This document shows, in pieces, positions 20,601 through 29,958 of a DNA stretch of 64,000 nucleotides. The DNA comes from Gammaproteobacteria bacterium. GTDB lineage: Bacteria > Pseudomonadota > Gammaproteobacteria > Pseudomonadales > Azotimanducaceae. How positions within the stretch are numbered: the stretch's first letter is position 1; each line of letters begins with the position of its first letter. A model generated the notes under the pieces. The model searched no databases, was not told the origin of the DNA, and saw only the letters and a program-made list of their open reading frames with translations. The stretch spans positions 1 to 64,000 of the forward strand of contig VYFT01000021.1 of assembly GCA_009842245.1 (NCBI GenBank). Reading direction: 5' to 3'. The position numbers were made by a program, and so were the translations under genes.

Positions 20601-21228
20601 AATCAAGAGGTAAACGGAGAAATAGCCAAAAGACAACAACTATGCATGCCAGTGCGAGTAAGACGACGGTTAATCTGGATCGTATCAGAGTTGACAGAAA
20701 GATTACCAACGAACCAAAGAATGCGAGATTAGGTACAAGATCCCAGCCTATAAAAGAGACAACGCTGTGTAATTCAATCAGATTACCGTAACCCAGACCT
20801 GTACTCTCTGCGATCCAACCGTATGTCACTATTGCGATCACGAATAACACGATGGGTACAGCGAGCAATAAGACTAAACCTAACAATCGACCCACCACCA
20901 CAATCACGTTAGAAGCCGGTACGGTTTCCAATACTTCGTTGATTCTGGTGCGAAGATCTCTTTCCCGCAAATCGTAGGCGAGTAGAACGATCGCGACACA
21001 AAAAAGCGCTACAAAATATGGACCTAGAGTCGCGGCTAAGTAAGTCGGTGCCATCAAACCCACACTTGCCGATTCAGAAGCTTTGAAAGCGTACTGCAAC
21101 TCGACTAGTACATAGAAACCGACACACAACGCGCATGCGAGAAGTAAATAAACCTTGGTCCGCAAGAGCTTAATCGTTAGCTTCACTTCACTAATCGCTA
21201 GGACAAAAATTGTTTGAATCGTCAACAT
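17665..21228 (-). CDS. Giant ABC-2-type membrane protein with M1-peptidase-like and golvesin-like domains (copy 4, divergent)
   Basis: A 1187-residue paralog of the array at the left end, in inverted orientation beyond the hut genes. It keeps the same plan: about seven hydrophobic segments in the first ~290 residues, an extracytoplasmic region with GRPDPRFAYLDAA, SGIKWYPTSG and EVPTTLRIYGGG, and a C-terminal golvesin-like domain (DDLDQTFEIVYD ... YADAVRWVPL). It is clearly more diverged than copies 1-3 are from one another. No HExxH is visible after the RIYGGG motif. The start is ATG 21228. The neighbouring hut genes may be an insertion between relatives or a coincidence of rearrangement. Function unknown. 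Confidence 0.8.
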   Translation of the reverse strand: MLTIQTIFVLAISEVKLTIKLLRTKVYLLLACALCVGFYVLVELQYAFKASESASVGLMAPTYLAATLGPYFVALFCVAIVLLAYDLRERDLRTRINEVLETVPASNVIVVVGRLLGLVLLLAVPIVLFVIAIVTYGWIAESTGLGYGNLIELHSVVSFIGWDLVPNLAFFGSLVIFLSTLIRSRLTVVLLALACIVVVFWLFLRLPLDLTGSLITTTGATLFPSEIAPRVLSTEIFLNRLSLLLFTAGFVTVAGYCWSRPLSNRVRIGLAGISFCTLSVLIVVGSLIHQQLSHHEVQRWVRAHEALDPSTFPDVIQISGSVNIAPGRKIELDLTVELLPTEDNAHDFVVLSLNPGYTISSLWVGGDEVEDYHFDQGILQVPIKDHDIHTLLVRISARGRPDPRFAYLDAAVNTRDIAGANVRNLFAMGTESYVFHPRFVVLTSGIKWYPTSGAATGEDELEIRPRDLYRVDLTVTVPKDWLVAGPGHRQRIPENDTRKSIFQIAPKNPVPEMTLVGSNFERASIVVEDIEFEVLYTKQHSRRFEAFSEFEESLNLRILSTLYWYKDYGLVYPYELFSLVEVPTTLRIYGGGWKMDTIMGPTGMVLMRESSLPNSNVSISGEVWWGKYINQDEFSFSVEQKIQSRNDGTELSSYFNSNVFGEHPTIGFARNFVRNQVSTTGLGATTLEHVMEEAVQRILFDRSVFGKDRIETKAGRAFIFEVALANAKRSTFDLFDVKRSKPTSSREELVLQRDGMQSEVWNDLERYSLGELSFDQAPFRSSRVLRLKSTALSRIMLQLLGRRSTATLFGELAETRKGMSFSYDDLVTVANGIDVDIEDALGDWLNTKGLPGFIAAEPSLKRLPDSEYGKVFEANIVVHNAEPHDGFATVSRLHKGWYGGTRERTRSESRAFLVRGTESVRLTVRSIWEPQQIDVVYLEPYLSLNREPIRIDIPDLLDEEEIVDEAQQPYVVHVQWSPPETREIIVDDLDQTFEIVYDSPPRATLPVISFARDLIGASIVEEWDFGLPVYLPERGEPPPKQRWLRRSDPRAYGNYRHTFTFVYQGKIDRPSYAKFSASLPVLGRWRLEYFMPVEDLGQNTRERSILLGQQLPADWYERFSPDETEIVVKIGDTANTMKFDATTADFGWNTLGEFDVDSVSTEVWISAASDKKTIYADAVRWVPLTEN

Positions 21229-21522
21229 GTCAGAAGTTGTGATTTTTAAACAGTTTGTAGAGAACCTGTAATTCTGTGCTCAGTAAACGAGATGTCCGTA
21301 GCTCAAATGCAGTTACACGGATTCCTCGAAAACAGACTTGTGCATGCAATGGGACTAACGACCGTCGAGGTAAAGTCAAGGCTTTAGAACGGAGTGACCT
21401 CGCGCCAAAACGTCCAAGAATGTAGATTCGACAAAGGTTGTTCGACTGCAGAGTACGACGCAAAATCTTGGTTCGCAAGTTAGCCCTTGGGTTCGATAGA
21501 GAACCTTACTGGCTTTCTAGTT
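21229..21522. other. Gene-poor stretch
   Basis: Between the start of copy 4 and the end of the hydroxylase gene I see no convincing gene. A minus-strand open frame over 21230-21478 has Arg/Leu/Ser-rich composition, no recognisable domain and no good ribosome binding site, so it is probably spurious. Confidence 0.5.
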
Positions 21523-22182
21523 CTACGTGTTAAGACCCTTGTGGGTTGTGCCAAAAACGTGATCCCAAAGCGGTGTGAAACCAAAGTTAACACTTCGACG
21601 CGAGTGATGCAAATCATGAGCATGCATTATGTGATCCAACCAACCGATTCCTGTTCGTAAATTAGCATGATCCAACATATTGATAAATGTGTGAACGAAA
21701 ATCACCAAAATAAACGAAGGCACGCTAACGGGACCAACGATCGCGACACAGACCATGAGCATCGACAAAGCGAGTACGGTCTCGTGTGGTCTTTGATAAA
21801 GACCGTCAATTGCGGTGGGATGCCTACAGCGATGATGCCACCCATGCAGATAACGCATTAGGAATTTCGTATGCATCACTCGGTGAAGCCAGTAATAAGC
21901 AAAGTCGTAGAGAAGAATCGCGATGACAGCATCGAACCAGTATGTAGGCCCCGTCCGGATCAGGTAATCCTCAAATAGCAATACCGCACCAATATATGTT
22001 CCAAATATCGCGATCACGTTTAGCACTATAACTGTCCAATAGTTTCGTGCCGTTGAGATATCTCGACTACTGTTCCGAACTGCGGGTACAACGCTATAAG
22101 AGACTTGACATACAGCCATCAGTATGCCAGAGCTAATCATGACTACGAAAATACCTAAGATGGAAACACCAACGATGCTCAA
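21523..22182 (-). CDS. Sterol desaturase / fatty acid hydroxylase superfamily protein
   Basis: A 219-residue integral membrane protein with several hydrophobic segments and the histidine clusters of the di-iron hydroxylase superfamily: HRVMH (residues 100-104), HGWHH (113-117) and HDLHH (189-193). These would bind two irons at the cytoplasmic face and support O2-dependent hydroxylation or desaturation of a lipid. The substrate cannot be told. The start appears to be TTG 22182. It is a stand-alone gene with the same orientation as copy 4. The protein is on the short side for the family, but all three clusters are present. Confidence 0.85.
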   Translation of the reverse strand: MSIVGVSILGIFVVMISSGILMAVCQVSYSVVPAVRNSSRDISTARNYWTVIVLNVIAIFGTYIGAVLLFEDYLIRTGPTYWFDAVIAILLYDFAYYWLHRVMHTKFLMRYLHGWHHRCRHPTAIDGLYQRPHETVLALSMLMVCVAIVGPVSVPSFILVIFVHTFINMLDHANLRTGIGWLDHIMHAHDLHHSRRSVNFGFTPLWDHVFGTTHKGLNT

Positions 22183-22695
22183 TTGACTAGTCCAATTTTT
22201 CTATACAAAGCGACAAGTTTTAGAACCTTCACTTCTATTTTACTGCCACGTAGAGCGTCCGAAAAATCACAAATCGAACCGAACTGTGCAAGACAAGCAC
22301 TGATTGGTTTAAACAAAGAACCTAGAACCTAGCGTGTCTGATTCTGTACACATTACATGAAAACAATACTGTTTATTAGTATAATACTTGACCTGTGATC
22401 AGTCCTTTAGACGCCATGACAAACAAAGCAATCCAATGAATCGACAATTCACTTGAGCTCTGAATTTCTCACCAAGTAGCTATCCGATCACACCCTAGCC
22501 AACAACAAATACATAGCCATCAATAAGGTCGATGTATAACAATTGAATTTGGTCCACCGAATCCTCTGGTCTCGAAAAAAAGTACGAGATCAGAACGAAC
22601 GCAGTGTTGGAACCAGAATAGTACTCACCACGTCATGCTCTCCAATCAGAATAATACTGTGTTTCTAATGCCTCCAAATCCAAACTCATTCAACT
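22183..22695. other. 513-base intergenic region upstream of selA
   Basis: No open frame of note and no tRNA are seen, although selC sometimes lies near selAB. One 7-bp stem with a G-U pair (22568-22574 with 22585-22591) has an A-rich 10-base loop; no function is assigned. The region separates the divergent hydroxylase and selA and should contain both promoters, but I cannot place them with confidence. Confidence 0.4.
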
Positions 22696-24075
22696 GTGAC
22701 AAATCAGACAAAAGATACCCAGCGATTGTCTTCCATTGACGAAATAGTCCGTGCACCAGAATTCACTACACTGATTTCGGAATGGGGAAGACTTTCTGTT
22801 ACCGAAGCGTTACGCACGATACAGCAGGAACTGAGATCCGAAGATTTGGAATCCAAGGACTTATCTCTAACGAGCTATCGCGATCGCGCGATAGCTTGGT
22901 TACGATCCCATCGGGAATATGGATACCAAAGAGTTTTCAACTTGACTGGTGTCTTGATTCACACTAACCTTGGGCGCGCGATGTTAGATCCTGACTTAGT
23001 GCAACGATCTGTCCTTGCGTCGACACATCCAACAACATTGGAGTACGACCTTAAGCGTGGAAAACGAGGAGATAGGGAAGCCGTGATTCGAGAGCGTCTG
23101 TGTCACTTGACGGGTGCAGAGTCAGCAGTGGTTGTCAATAATAATGCAGCCGCGGTTTGGATTACGCTCAATACTCTTGCTTACCATAAGGAAGTAATTG
23201 TTTCACGGGGAGAACTGATCGAGATCGGTGGAAGCTTCCGTCTTCCCGAGCTCATGTTACGGTCCGAAACCAAACTGGTGGAGGTTGGAACTACCAACCG
23301 AACTTGGCTCAAAGACTATGAAAACGCCATAACTCCCGAAGCTGCGTTGCTATTAAAAGTGCATCCAAGTAACTATTCGATTCAAGGCTTTGCACATAGT
23401 GTGAGTGAATCCGAGTTGATCAACCTGGCACGTCGCGAAGACATTCCTCTTATGCTTGACCTTGGTAGCGGTGCTTTAACTGATTTGAAACGCTTTGGAC
23501 TGCCAGAAGAACCACAACCAAAACATTTCATTGATCTAGGCGTAGATTTGATTACGTTTTCAGGTGACAAGTTGTTAGGTGGTCCACAAGCTGGAATCAT
23601 AGTCGGCCAAAAACAACTATGCGAACAAATCAATTCCAATCCCCTCAAAAGAGCTCTGAGGATGGATAAATTGTCGTTAGCTTTACTCAACGAAACACTT
23701 AAAGCCTACGAAGACCCTGAAAATCTTCAGAAAAGCGTGCGTTTGATGCAAGAACTGAATATCGCGCCGAGACAATTAAAACACCGAGCAAAGCACGTGA
23801 GTGCCATCTTAACAGAGAAATTACCAGACTTTGAAGTTCAAATTGAACCAGCTGATTCCCAACTCGGTAGTGGGGCACAACCTACTACCTCGGTTCCAAC
23901 AATAGCGGTTACCATAGCTCACGAAAAGCAGTCCCGAATCATAGACTTGGAGCAAACATTTCGTGAGTTAAATCCTCCGGTGATTGGTCGGATTAGTAAG
24001 GAACGCCTCGTACTTGACATGCGTGGAGCTGACCCACTCGATGAACTACTAAGTACACTGTCTTCACTCACATGA
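22696..24075 (+). CDS. selA: L-seryl-tRNA(Sec) selenium transferase
   Basis: SelA is a PLP enzyme that converts seryl-tRNA(Sec) to selenocysteinyl-tRNA(Sec) using selenophosphate. The 459-residue length is close to the usual ~460. Family motifs include [15 protein letters not shown] (81-95), the Gly/Asn-rich [10 protein letters not shown] and [16 protein letters not shown], with the PLP-binding lysine at about 292. The start is GTG 22696 without a strong ribosome binding site. The stop overlaps selB by 4 bases. selD and selC are not in the window. Confidence 0.95.
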   Translation: MTNQTKDTQRLSSIDEIVRAPEFTTLISEWGRLSVTEALRTIQQELRSEDLESKDLSLTSYRDRAIAWLRSHREYGYQRVFNLTGVLIHTNLGRAMLDPDLVQRSVLASTHPTTLEYDLKRGKRGDREAVIRERLCHLTGAESAVVVNNNAAAVWITLNTLAYHKEVIVSRGELIEIGGSFRLPELMLRSETKLVEVGTTNRTWLKDYENAITPEAALLLKVHPSNYSIQGFAHSVSESELINLARREDIPLMLDLGSGALTDLKRFGLPEEPQPKHFIDLGVDLITFSGDKLLGGPQAGIIVGQKQLCEQINSNPLKRALRMDKLSLALLNETLKAYEDPENLQKSVRLMQELNIAPRQLKHRAKHVSAILTEKLPDFEVQIEPADSQLGSGAQPTTSVPTIAVTIAHEKQSRIIDLEQTFRELNPPVIGRISKERLVLDMRGADPLDELLSTLSSLT

Positions 24076-25943
24076 TTGTGACGTTGGCGGGACATGTCGA
24101 CCACGGCAAGACTGCGATCGTAAAAGCACTGACTGGGGTCGATACTGATCGATTAGCTGAAGAACAAGTCCGTGGACTCACTATTGATCTGGGGTTTGCG
24201 TATACAGATTTTGACGGTCATCGAGTAGGTTTTGTTGACGTCCCTGGTCATCACAGTTTCATTCACAACATGATCGCTGGTGTCGCACGGATGCAACACG
24301 CACTATTAACGGTTGCAGCAGACGACGGTATCATGCCACAAACCGAGGAACATCTACAGATCCTACAACTACTTGGTCTTAAAAGTGGTACTGTAGTTCT
24401 AAACAAAGTCGATACTGTTGATGAAACTCAACTTCGAAAAATCGTACTTCAAACTCGCGAGTTTCTGAAACAAACTTTTCTGCGAGATGCCCCCATCATA
24501 GAAGTATCTGCAAAGACTGGATCCGGGATAAATGGGCTTAGAAAGGAACTCGTGACTACAGCCAATCGTCTAGAGAAACAGCAGAGTCCGAGAGCATTTC
24601 GTCTTGCAATTGATCGAGTCTTTTCAAGACAAGGTTTAGGAACCGTCGTCACGGGTACAGTGTACGACGGGGAAGTACACGTGGGCGACGACGTTCACCT
24701 TTCTTCAACACAAAAGCCCGTACGTGTGCGGCGACTAATTGCCAACGGACTACCTAGTCAAATCGCACGTATGGGCGACCGTTGTGGGTTACAAATTGCA
24801 GGAGCTGACGCGAATGAAATTACTAGAGGAGACTGGTTACGCGATCCCGATACGATTGCTACTTCAAATACATTCACACTTCAGTTCGAGCTCGCGGCTG
24901 GCTTTACTCGAGCAATCAAAAATTGGTGCCATGCACATGTCTATCACGGTACCGCCCATCGGTTGGGCAAACTATTTTTACTGGGTGGAGTCCTGATCCC
25001 ACAAACTAAAGAACTCGTGGACATATCGATTGATAAACCAATTCATCTCGCAATTGGCGACCGTGTCATAGTGAGGGATCAAGGACTAGACACGACGATC
25101 GGTGGCGGTGTCGTAATTGCGACAACCGCGGCCACGACTCGACGACGACTCCTCACACGCGTACAGCAATTAAAGGACTCGATAGAAGCAGTGAATCGAG
25201 ATGAACCAGAACAGGCTCTCTTAGAAACGTGCACACGAAAGTGTGTAAATGGAGAAATATTTCGAAGAGAGTGGAACCTGTCAGAGGCTCAATTCAACTC
25301 TATTGTCAACCGGGATTCAATCCAACAGGTCAACCAACGTTTGCTATCACGGTCTACCCTGGATACGGTTCAAGAGCAACTCACAATAGCTCTCGACGAT
25401 TATCACAAGAAAAACCCCAACAAATTTGGTCTGACTCTACCCAAGTTAGTGAAGAACACTTCCGTAGATACCGAGACGGTTCGCTTTTCGCTGACGCACG
25501 GACGAAATACTGGACGCTTTCAGTTCCAAGCAGGAGAGTATGCTTCCGCTACTCGAAAAGAGGTCACGGTCACTTACAACAAGAACTTATACGACAAAAT
25601 ACTCCCGTTAATCGACACGCGACAACCTTACCCTATCGGAGACGTCGCGCGGGAATTGAAAATTCCTTTGCGTGTTCTCGAAAGTGAATTGAAACGGATG
25701 CTCAAGGCAAAACTTTTTGTACAAATTTCAGAAAAGCGATACTTCTCCGCGCATCGTCTCCAAGAACTCGCTGACATAGTCCGTGAATTAAACAAATCGG
25801 GACCGTTTACTGTAAAGCAATTTCGAGACATGTGCGGAATGGGCAGAATGGTCTGTATTGATGTACTTGAACATTTTGATAAAGTACGATTTACCCAACG
25901 TAACCAAGACACGCGAAGCATCGTTGGAAATTACGCACCATAA
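24072..25943 (+). CDS. selB: Selenocysteine-specific translation elongation factor
   Basis: SelB is the GTPase that delivers selenocysteinyl-tRNA to UGA codons marked by a SECIS element. The EF-Tu-like part has the P-loop GHVDHGKT (7-14), DVPGHHSF for G3 and NKVD for G4, followed by beta-barrel domains. The C-terminal ~250 residues form the winged-helix region that reads the SECIS hairpin. The length of 623 residues is normal. Translation is probably coupled to selA through the ATGA overlap. No selenoprotein gene with an in-frame TGA was recognised nearby. Confidence 0.95.
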   Translation: MIVTLAGHVDHGKTAIVKALTGVDTDRLAEEQVRGLTIDLGFAYTDFDGHRVGFVDVPGHHSFIHNMIAGVARMQHALLTVAADDGIMPQTEEHLQILQLLGLKSGTVVLNKVDTVDETQLRKIVLQTREFLKQTFLRDAPIIEVSAKTGSGINGLRKELVTTANRLEKQQSPRAFRLAIDRVFSRQGLGTVVTGTVYDGEVHVGDDVHLSSTQKPVRVRRLIANGLPSQIARMGDRCGLQIAGADANEITRGDWLRDPDTIATSNTFTLQFELAAGFTRAIKNWCHAHVYHGTAHRLGKLFLLGGVLIPQTKELVDISIDKPIHLAIGDRVIVRDQGLDTTIGGGVVIATTAATTRRRLLTRVQQLKDSIEAVNRDEPEQALLETCTRKCVNGEIFRREWNLSEAQFNSIVNRDSIQQVNQRLLSRSTLDTVQEQLTIALDDYHKKNPNKFGLTLPKLVKNTSVDTETVRFSLTHGRNTGRFQFQAGEYASATRKEVTVTYNKNLYDKILPLIDTRQPYPIGDVARELKIPLRVLESELKRMLKAKLFVQISEKRYFSAHRLQELADIVRELNKSGPFTVKQFRDMCGMGRMVCIDVLEHFDKVRFTQRNQDTRSIVGNYAP

Positions 25944-25990
25944 AGTACGGTGTAATGCCCTTGAAACGTCTCAATAATGCCCACGAAGGT

Positions 25991-27052
25991 TTAATCCAGA
26001 TCAAGCTTTGTCCGAACATCCGTCCAGGATATTACTTTAAAGTTCTGATTGGCTTTTGGCTTAGTATTTTCACCATCTTGTAATACTATAAAGCCTTCTC
26101 CCATTCCGCGAACGGGAAGAGTGCTGGCTGCAATTCCATCGGTGTCCGACGTTCCGTCGAATCTTTTTGAATCTACCACCCTAAACGATCCCTGATATGA
26201 GTGATCGGTTGTATCAAAGACAGCGTACGAATTGTTTCCTTGACTTGAAGCTACGAGATAGGTTTTGGACTGACCATGATAGAGTGTAAGTCCCTCAACA
26301 TCAGCAGCCAAACGATGCTCCCCTACTTTTGCAACTCTTTGCAATTCAGGTTGCTCCTGCGGTGTTGCAGATAACCACCAGATCCCAACTTCCTCTTCAC
26401 CAACATAGATCTTTCGCGTGATATCGTCGACAACACACCCTTCAGGTTGAGTCTCCATTGCCCATTCTCGCACCAGTTTTACTTCGTAGGTTGGTGAGAT
26501 TTCGTATTGATGAAACGTTCCGTTTTTGTCGTTGAGAACAGCGAAAAATTTGTCATTTAGAACTGTAGCACAAATACCGTAAGGCTCCGGTAGTTCGACC
26601 ACGTGTGCTATTTCAAAGTTGATGGACGCCTGTTCGTGATCCAACAGAAAGATAACCAATCGAGAAGGTTCTCGTTGCGAAGCCACGACGATCGTATTAG
26701 TGTCTTCGTAAGGATTTGATCGTAAATCCACATTATTTAAACGACCAATAGCGAGATAGCTGATCTCATTGCCGTAGAGATCAAATACCTGAAGACCACC
26801 TCGTTTGTCTGTTCCCAGAATAAGACTATCACTGGGCGAAGCGTTATTTACCCAGATTGCCGGATCGTCAGCGGCATCGCCATCATGGGGCACCGGTGTA
26901 GTCTCCGCCCGGACTTCCACCGTTACCATCTTCCCTTCGGAGTGAGAACTACAACCTATAAAGAAGAGCGAGAGTAGGAGTAGCGCGAGGGCGAGACACA
27001 CGCGCCCGCGCCACTCCTGGAAAATCAATAGCGTATCACAGATAGCAATCAA
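25991..27052 (-). CDS. Beta-propeller (3-)phytase, predicted lipoprotein
   Basis: The sequence DAADDPAIWVN, SLILGTDKRGGLQVFDL and GRLNNVDLR is the signature of the beta-propeller phytase family, calcium-dependent enzymes that remove phosphate from phytate. The N-terminus has a basic stretch, a long hydrophobic run and a lipobox-like LFFIGC with Cys near residue 34, so it is probably a lipoprotein anchored in an envelope membrane. The start is uncertain: TTG 27052 abuts the stop of the upstream receptor gene, and TTG 27028 would leave a more ordinary signal peptide. It directly follows a TonB-dependent receptor, a pairing known for such phytases in other bacteria. Confidence 0.88.
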   Translation of the reverse strand: MIAICDTLLIFQEWRGRVCLALALLLLSLFFIGCSSHSEGKMVTVEVRAETTPVPHDGDAADDPAIWVNNASPSDSLILGTDKRGGLQVFDLYGNEISYLAIGRLNNVDLRSNPYEDTNTIVVASQREPSRLVIFLLDHEQASINFEIAHVVELPEPYGICATVLNDKFFAVLNDKNGTFHQYEISPTYEVKLVREWAMETQPEGCVVDDITRKIYVGEEEVGIWWLSATPQEQPELQRVAKVGEHRLAADVEGLTLYHGQSKTYLVASSQGNNSYAVFDTTDHSYQGSFRVVDSKRFDGTSDTDGIAASTLPVRGMGEGFIVLQDGENTKPKANQNFKVISWTDVRTKLDLD

Positions 27053-29848
27053 TTACAGACGATATTGCCATCCAAATGCGAATGTACTTCCGTACTCTTC
27101 ATATTGAGCGTTATAGTCGGCTCCTTTGAAGTAACGATACAACGGTTCTTCGGTCAGATTGTTTCCATCAAGGTAAAGTTGCCATCGTTCTGTGGGGTAG
27201 TACTTGATACTAAAGTCAAACTGTGTGTGTGCAGATTGATAAACGTCAAATTCAGCATCTGCAAAGTCTTCAAGAGCTACCAACGCTTCGCTCTTAGATG
27301 TAACTGCAAATCGAACTGAGAGTTTGTTGGTTTCATAACCCAAACTCAAGTTGAACACGGTATCCGATTGCTTCGGCATCGGGATCGCTGAGTCGCGCAA
27401 TGCAAGTGTCGCTTCACTGTCAGATATGGTCAGATTACTTGCAAGTAACAAGCCGTTCCATGGTGCAGGAAATTCGTTGAATTTCTTCGTCCAAGTTAAT
27501 TCGATGCCCGTGATCGTCGCACTGTCGCCATTGATCGGCGAGATCAATTCCGCATCGTCGACTGTTGCATTACCGACGAACTGAGATAAGTCAGTAATTT
27601 CAGCAACATCGGCATATACAAAGAAGTCAGAAATTTGTTTGTGAAAGAAACCACCTGCTAGCAAGCCAATTCCCACGTCGTAGTACTCAAGAGAGACATC
27701 GAAATTGGTCGCCAGGAGCGGATCAAGTGATGGGTTCCCTAATTCTGCCTTAAATTCCGTTTCCCCATCGTCCTCTTCAAACTCAATCTCACCGCCTGGG
27801 CTCAAATCGCCGAAACCTGGACGTGCGATGGTTTGATAGTAAGCACCTCTAAGAATGAGGTCATCGGAGAACGCATACCTAGCATTAACGCTTGGTAACA
27901 CATTGCTGTACTCCACTTCACCGCCAACGCCGTTGAACACTGGATCACCATCCCCAACAACCGCGTCGAAGATTACGCTTTGCCCACTTGCAGTGAAGGA
28001 CGTCCATTCCATTCTTACTCCGTATACGACACTCAACTGTTCTCGTGAATATTTGCTCATTACATACACAGCATTCACATCTTCCTGCATTAAGTAGTCG
28101 CCAACGGAAGAACTAATATTTGTATCTTCGTCATCACGTTCAAATTGATGTTTGTTGTTATTGATGTATTCGGAAATCTTCCCAGCTGACAGTGCTGGAC
28201 CGAAGTCCCCGAGTGCATAAGAGAGTCCCGTCTCGACAAACCCGGTCATCGTCGGATCACCCGGGAAACCAGTGTAGATTGCAATTTCAAGATCGTTGTC
28301 TTTTTCGCGCCGTCGAAGCTTTCCGCCAAACTTGAGCGTCGCTTTTGAATTTTCAAAGTTGAATGAACGTTTCCAATCGGTTTGAAAGGAAAATTGATCG
28401 TCAGAAGTCTTGTTATCTTCCATTACTATTTCATCGAGTTCAAACTCACCTGGATCGTTCGCTTCTGGACCAGCAAAGAGCTCAGGCACGTCGCCTATCG
28501 CGTTGTAGCCCAAGTCTACATTCTTTAACTTGAACGTAGTATCAATTCTGCCAGGCTCCTCTTCGCCAGATTGAGACAATCCAAAATTGAATTCCACATC
28601 CCAATCCATTACTTTGCGTTCACCACCCACGACCAAAGACAGAATTTGTTGCGTCTCATACCGATCTTTCAAGCTGCGCTCTAAATTCGCATCATCCCAA
28701 TGAGCACTCGTATCGGTTCCAGAAATCGCATCGCCTTTATCAAACTTGTATTCAGTACGATTTCGATACTCTTGGTCACCAAACTTGCTGAAAAGTAGTC
28801 GGAGGAAATACTCGGAGTCATCGGTTGAGCGATAGTCTAAGTTAATTGCCGCGCCAACACGGGTGCGATTTATTTCATAGTTGCGTTGCTCAATCTCTTC
28901 CGCTCCCTTAAATTCAATCCCATCTTCGGTTTCGAGGTCGGCAAACCAACCTCCATCAGTCTCCACGTTTTCACTACCGAAGTCTCGATCATACCAAGAC
29001 ACCGACGCGGCAATACCAAAATTGTCGAGACCGTTGAATACGCTCAAACGATTACTGAACCGAGCACTCAATTTTGGACTAGCCGCACCTTCTAACTGAT
29101 TGTGGTTTAATTCAGTCTTAAAACGGAACGAACGACCTTTACGATCGAATGCGGAGAAACTCTTCACCTCAATCGAGCCCCCAACACCTTCTGGTTCCAT
29201 ATCCGGTGTAAATGTTTTCTTCACGGTGAGAGTTTCTAGTAGCTCGGAAGGGATTACATCGAGTGCGACCGCGCGGGTTTCGCTTTCCGGTGCTGTCAAC
29301 GTTACACCGTTAATACTCGTCGCGTTGAGACCCGGATCGATTCCTCGAATACCCACAAAACGACCTTCACCTTGGTCACGTTCTAGGAACACACCAGGCA
29401 TGCGCTGTAATGCTTCGCTTAAGTTCGCGTCGGGCAATTGTCCAAAGTCATCGCTCGACAGTACGGAGGAAACAATGTCCGCTGCTCGTTGTTGATTGAG
29501 TGCGGCCGCTGTACTTGATGCTTGACCGTAAACAACCATACTCTCAATAGTGTCAGATAACTCCACGGAAACGTTAGTTGTTTCATCATTATCGACGGTA
29601 ATTTCCTGCGAAAACGTTTGATAACCCAGGTACTTAACCGTGAGTTCGTACGTACCGCTTGGTACTTCTTCGAATCGAAAATCACCATCTGAATCTGCAG
29701 AAGTTTGTAAAGACAATTCGTCAATACTGACGATAGCACCTGCCAATGACCGGCTGGTGTCTTTTGACGAAACGTCGCCTGAAATTTGTCCTTCGCCAAC
29801 TACGTGGAAGGCGAGAATACAAGCAATAGAAGTTAAGAATAGTCGCAT
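27053..29848 (-). CDS. TonB-dependent receptor with N-terminal carboxypeptidase-regulatory-like domain
   Basis: A 931-residue outer-membrane receptor. A signal peptide at ~1-20 is followed by a carboxypeptidase-regulatory-like domain (ISGDVSSKDTSRSLAGA ... GTYELTVKYLGYQTF, ~22-95). A plug domain with QRMPGVFLERDQGEGRFVGI and INGVTLTAPES comes next, then a long beta-barrel ending in FAFGWQYRL. The phytase gene follows with no gap, so phytate or an inositol phosphate breakdown product is the likely cargo (inference from context). No TonB/ExbBD genes are in the window. The 110-base upstream region contains a short GTCGC/GCGAC stem without a T-run. Confidence 0.93.
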   Translation of the reverse strand: MRLFLTSIACILAFHVVGEGQISGDVSSKDTSRSLAGAIVSIDELSLQTSADSDGDFRFEEVPSGTYELTVKYLGYQTFSQEITVDNDETTNVSVELSDTIESMVVYGQASSTAAALNQQRAADIVSSVLSSDDFGQLPDANLSEALQRMPGVFLERDQGEGRFVGIRGIDPGLNATSINGVTLTAPESETRAVALDVIPSELLETLTVKKTFTPDMEPEGVGGSIEVKSFSAFDRKGRSFRFKTELNHNQLEGAASPKLSARFSNRLSVFNGLDNFGIAASVSWYDRDFGSENVETDGGWFADLETEDGIEFKGAEEIEQRNYEINRTRVGAAINLDYRSTDDSEYFLRLLFSKFGDQEYRNRTEYKFDKGDAISGTDTSAHWDDANLERSLKDRYETQQILSLVVGGERKVMDWDVEFNFGLSQSGEEEPGRIDTTFKLKNVDLGYNAIGDVPELFAGPEANDPGEFELDEIVMEDNKTSDDQFSFQTDWKRSFNFENSKATLKFGGKLRRREKDNDLEIAIYTGFPGDPTMTGFVETGLSYALGDFGPALSAGKISEYINNNKHQFERDDEDTNISSSVGDYLMQEDVNAVYVMSKYSREQLSVVYGVRMEWTSFTASGQSVIFDAVVGDGDPVFNGVGGEVEYSNVLPSVNARYAFSDDLILRGAYYQTIARPGFGDLSPGGEIEFEEDDGETEFKAELGNPSLDPLLATNFDVSLEYYDVGIGLLAGGFFHKQISDFFVYADVAEITDLSQFVGNATVDDAELISPINGDSATITGIELTWTKKFNEFPAPWNGLLLASNLTISDSEATLALRDSAIPMPKQSDTVFNLSLGYETNKLSVRFAVTSKSEALVALEDFADAEFDVYQSAHTQFDFSIKYYPTERWQLYLDGNNLTEEPLYRYFKGADYNAQYEEYGSTFAFGWQYRL

Positions 29849-29958
29849 AGAATCCCTGAAAGAGTGACTTGTTAGTGCGTATTGTCAGGTTCTAAGTGAA
29901 CGCTTTATGACAACACGTGAACTTTAGTAAGTGTCGCTAAACGCGACGAATCATTGAT

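Noticed and set aside
21230..21478. 82-codon minus-strand frame next to copy 4
   Set aside because: No domain, unusual Arg/Leu/Ser-rich composition and no ribosome binding site.
22183..22695. Search for tRNA-Sec (selC) upstream of selA
   Set aside because: No segment showed a T-loop consensus with matching arms; only a short A-rich-loop hairpin at 22568-22591.
29900..29958. GTCGC/GCGAC stem between purT and the TonB receptor as a terminator
   Set aside because: Five-bp stem without a following T-run on the transcribed strand.
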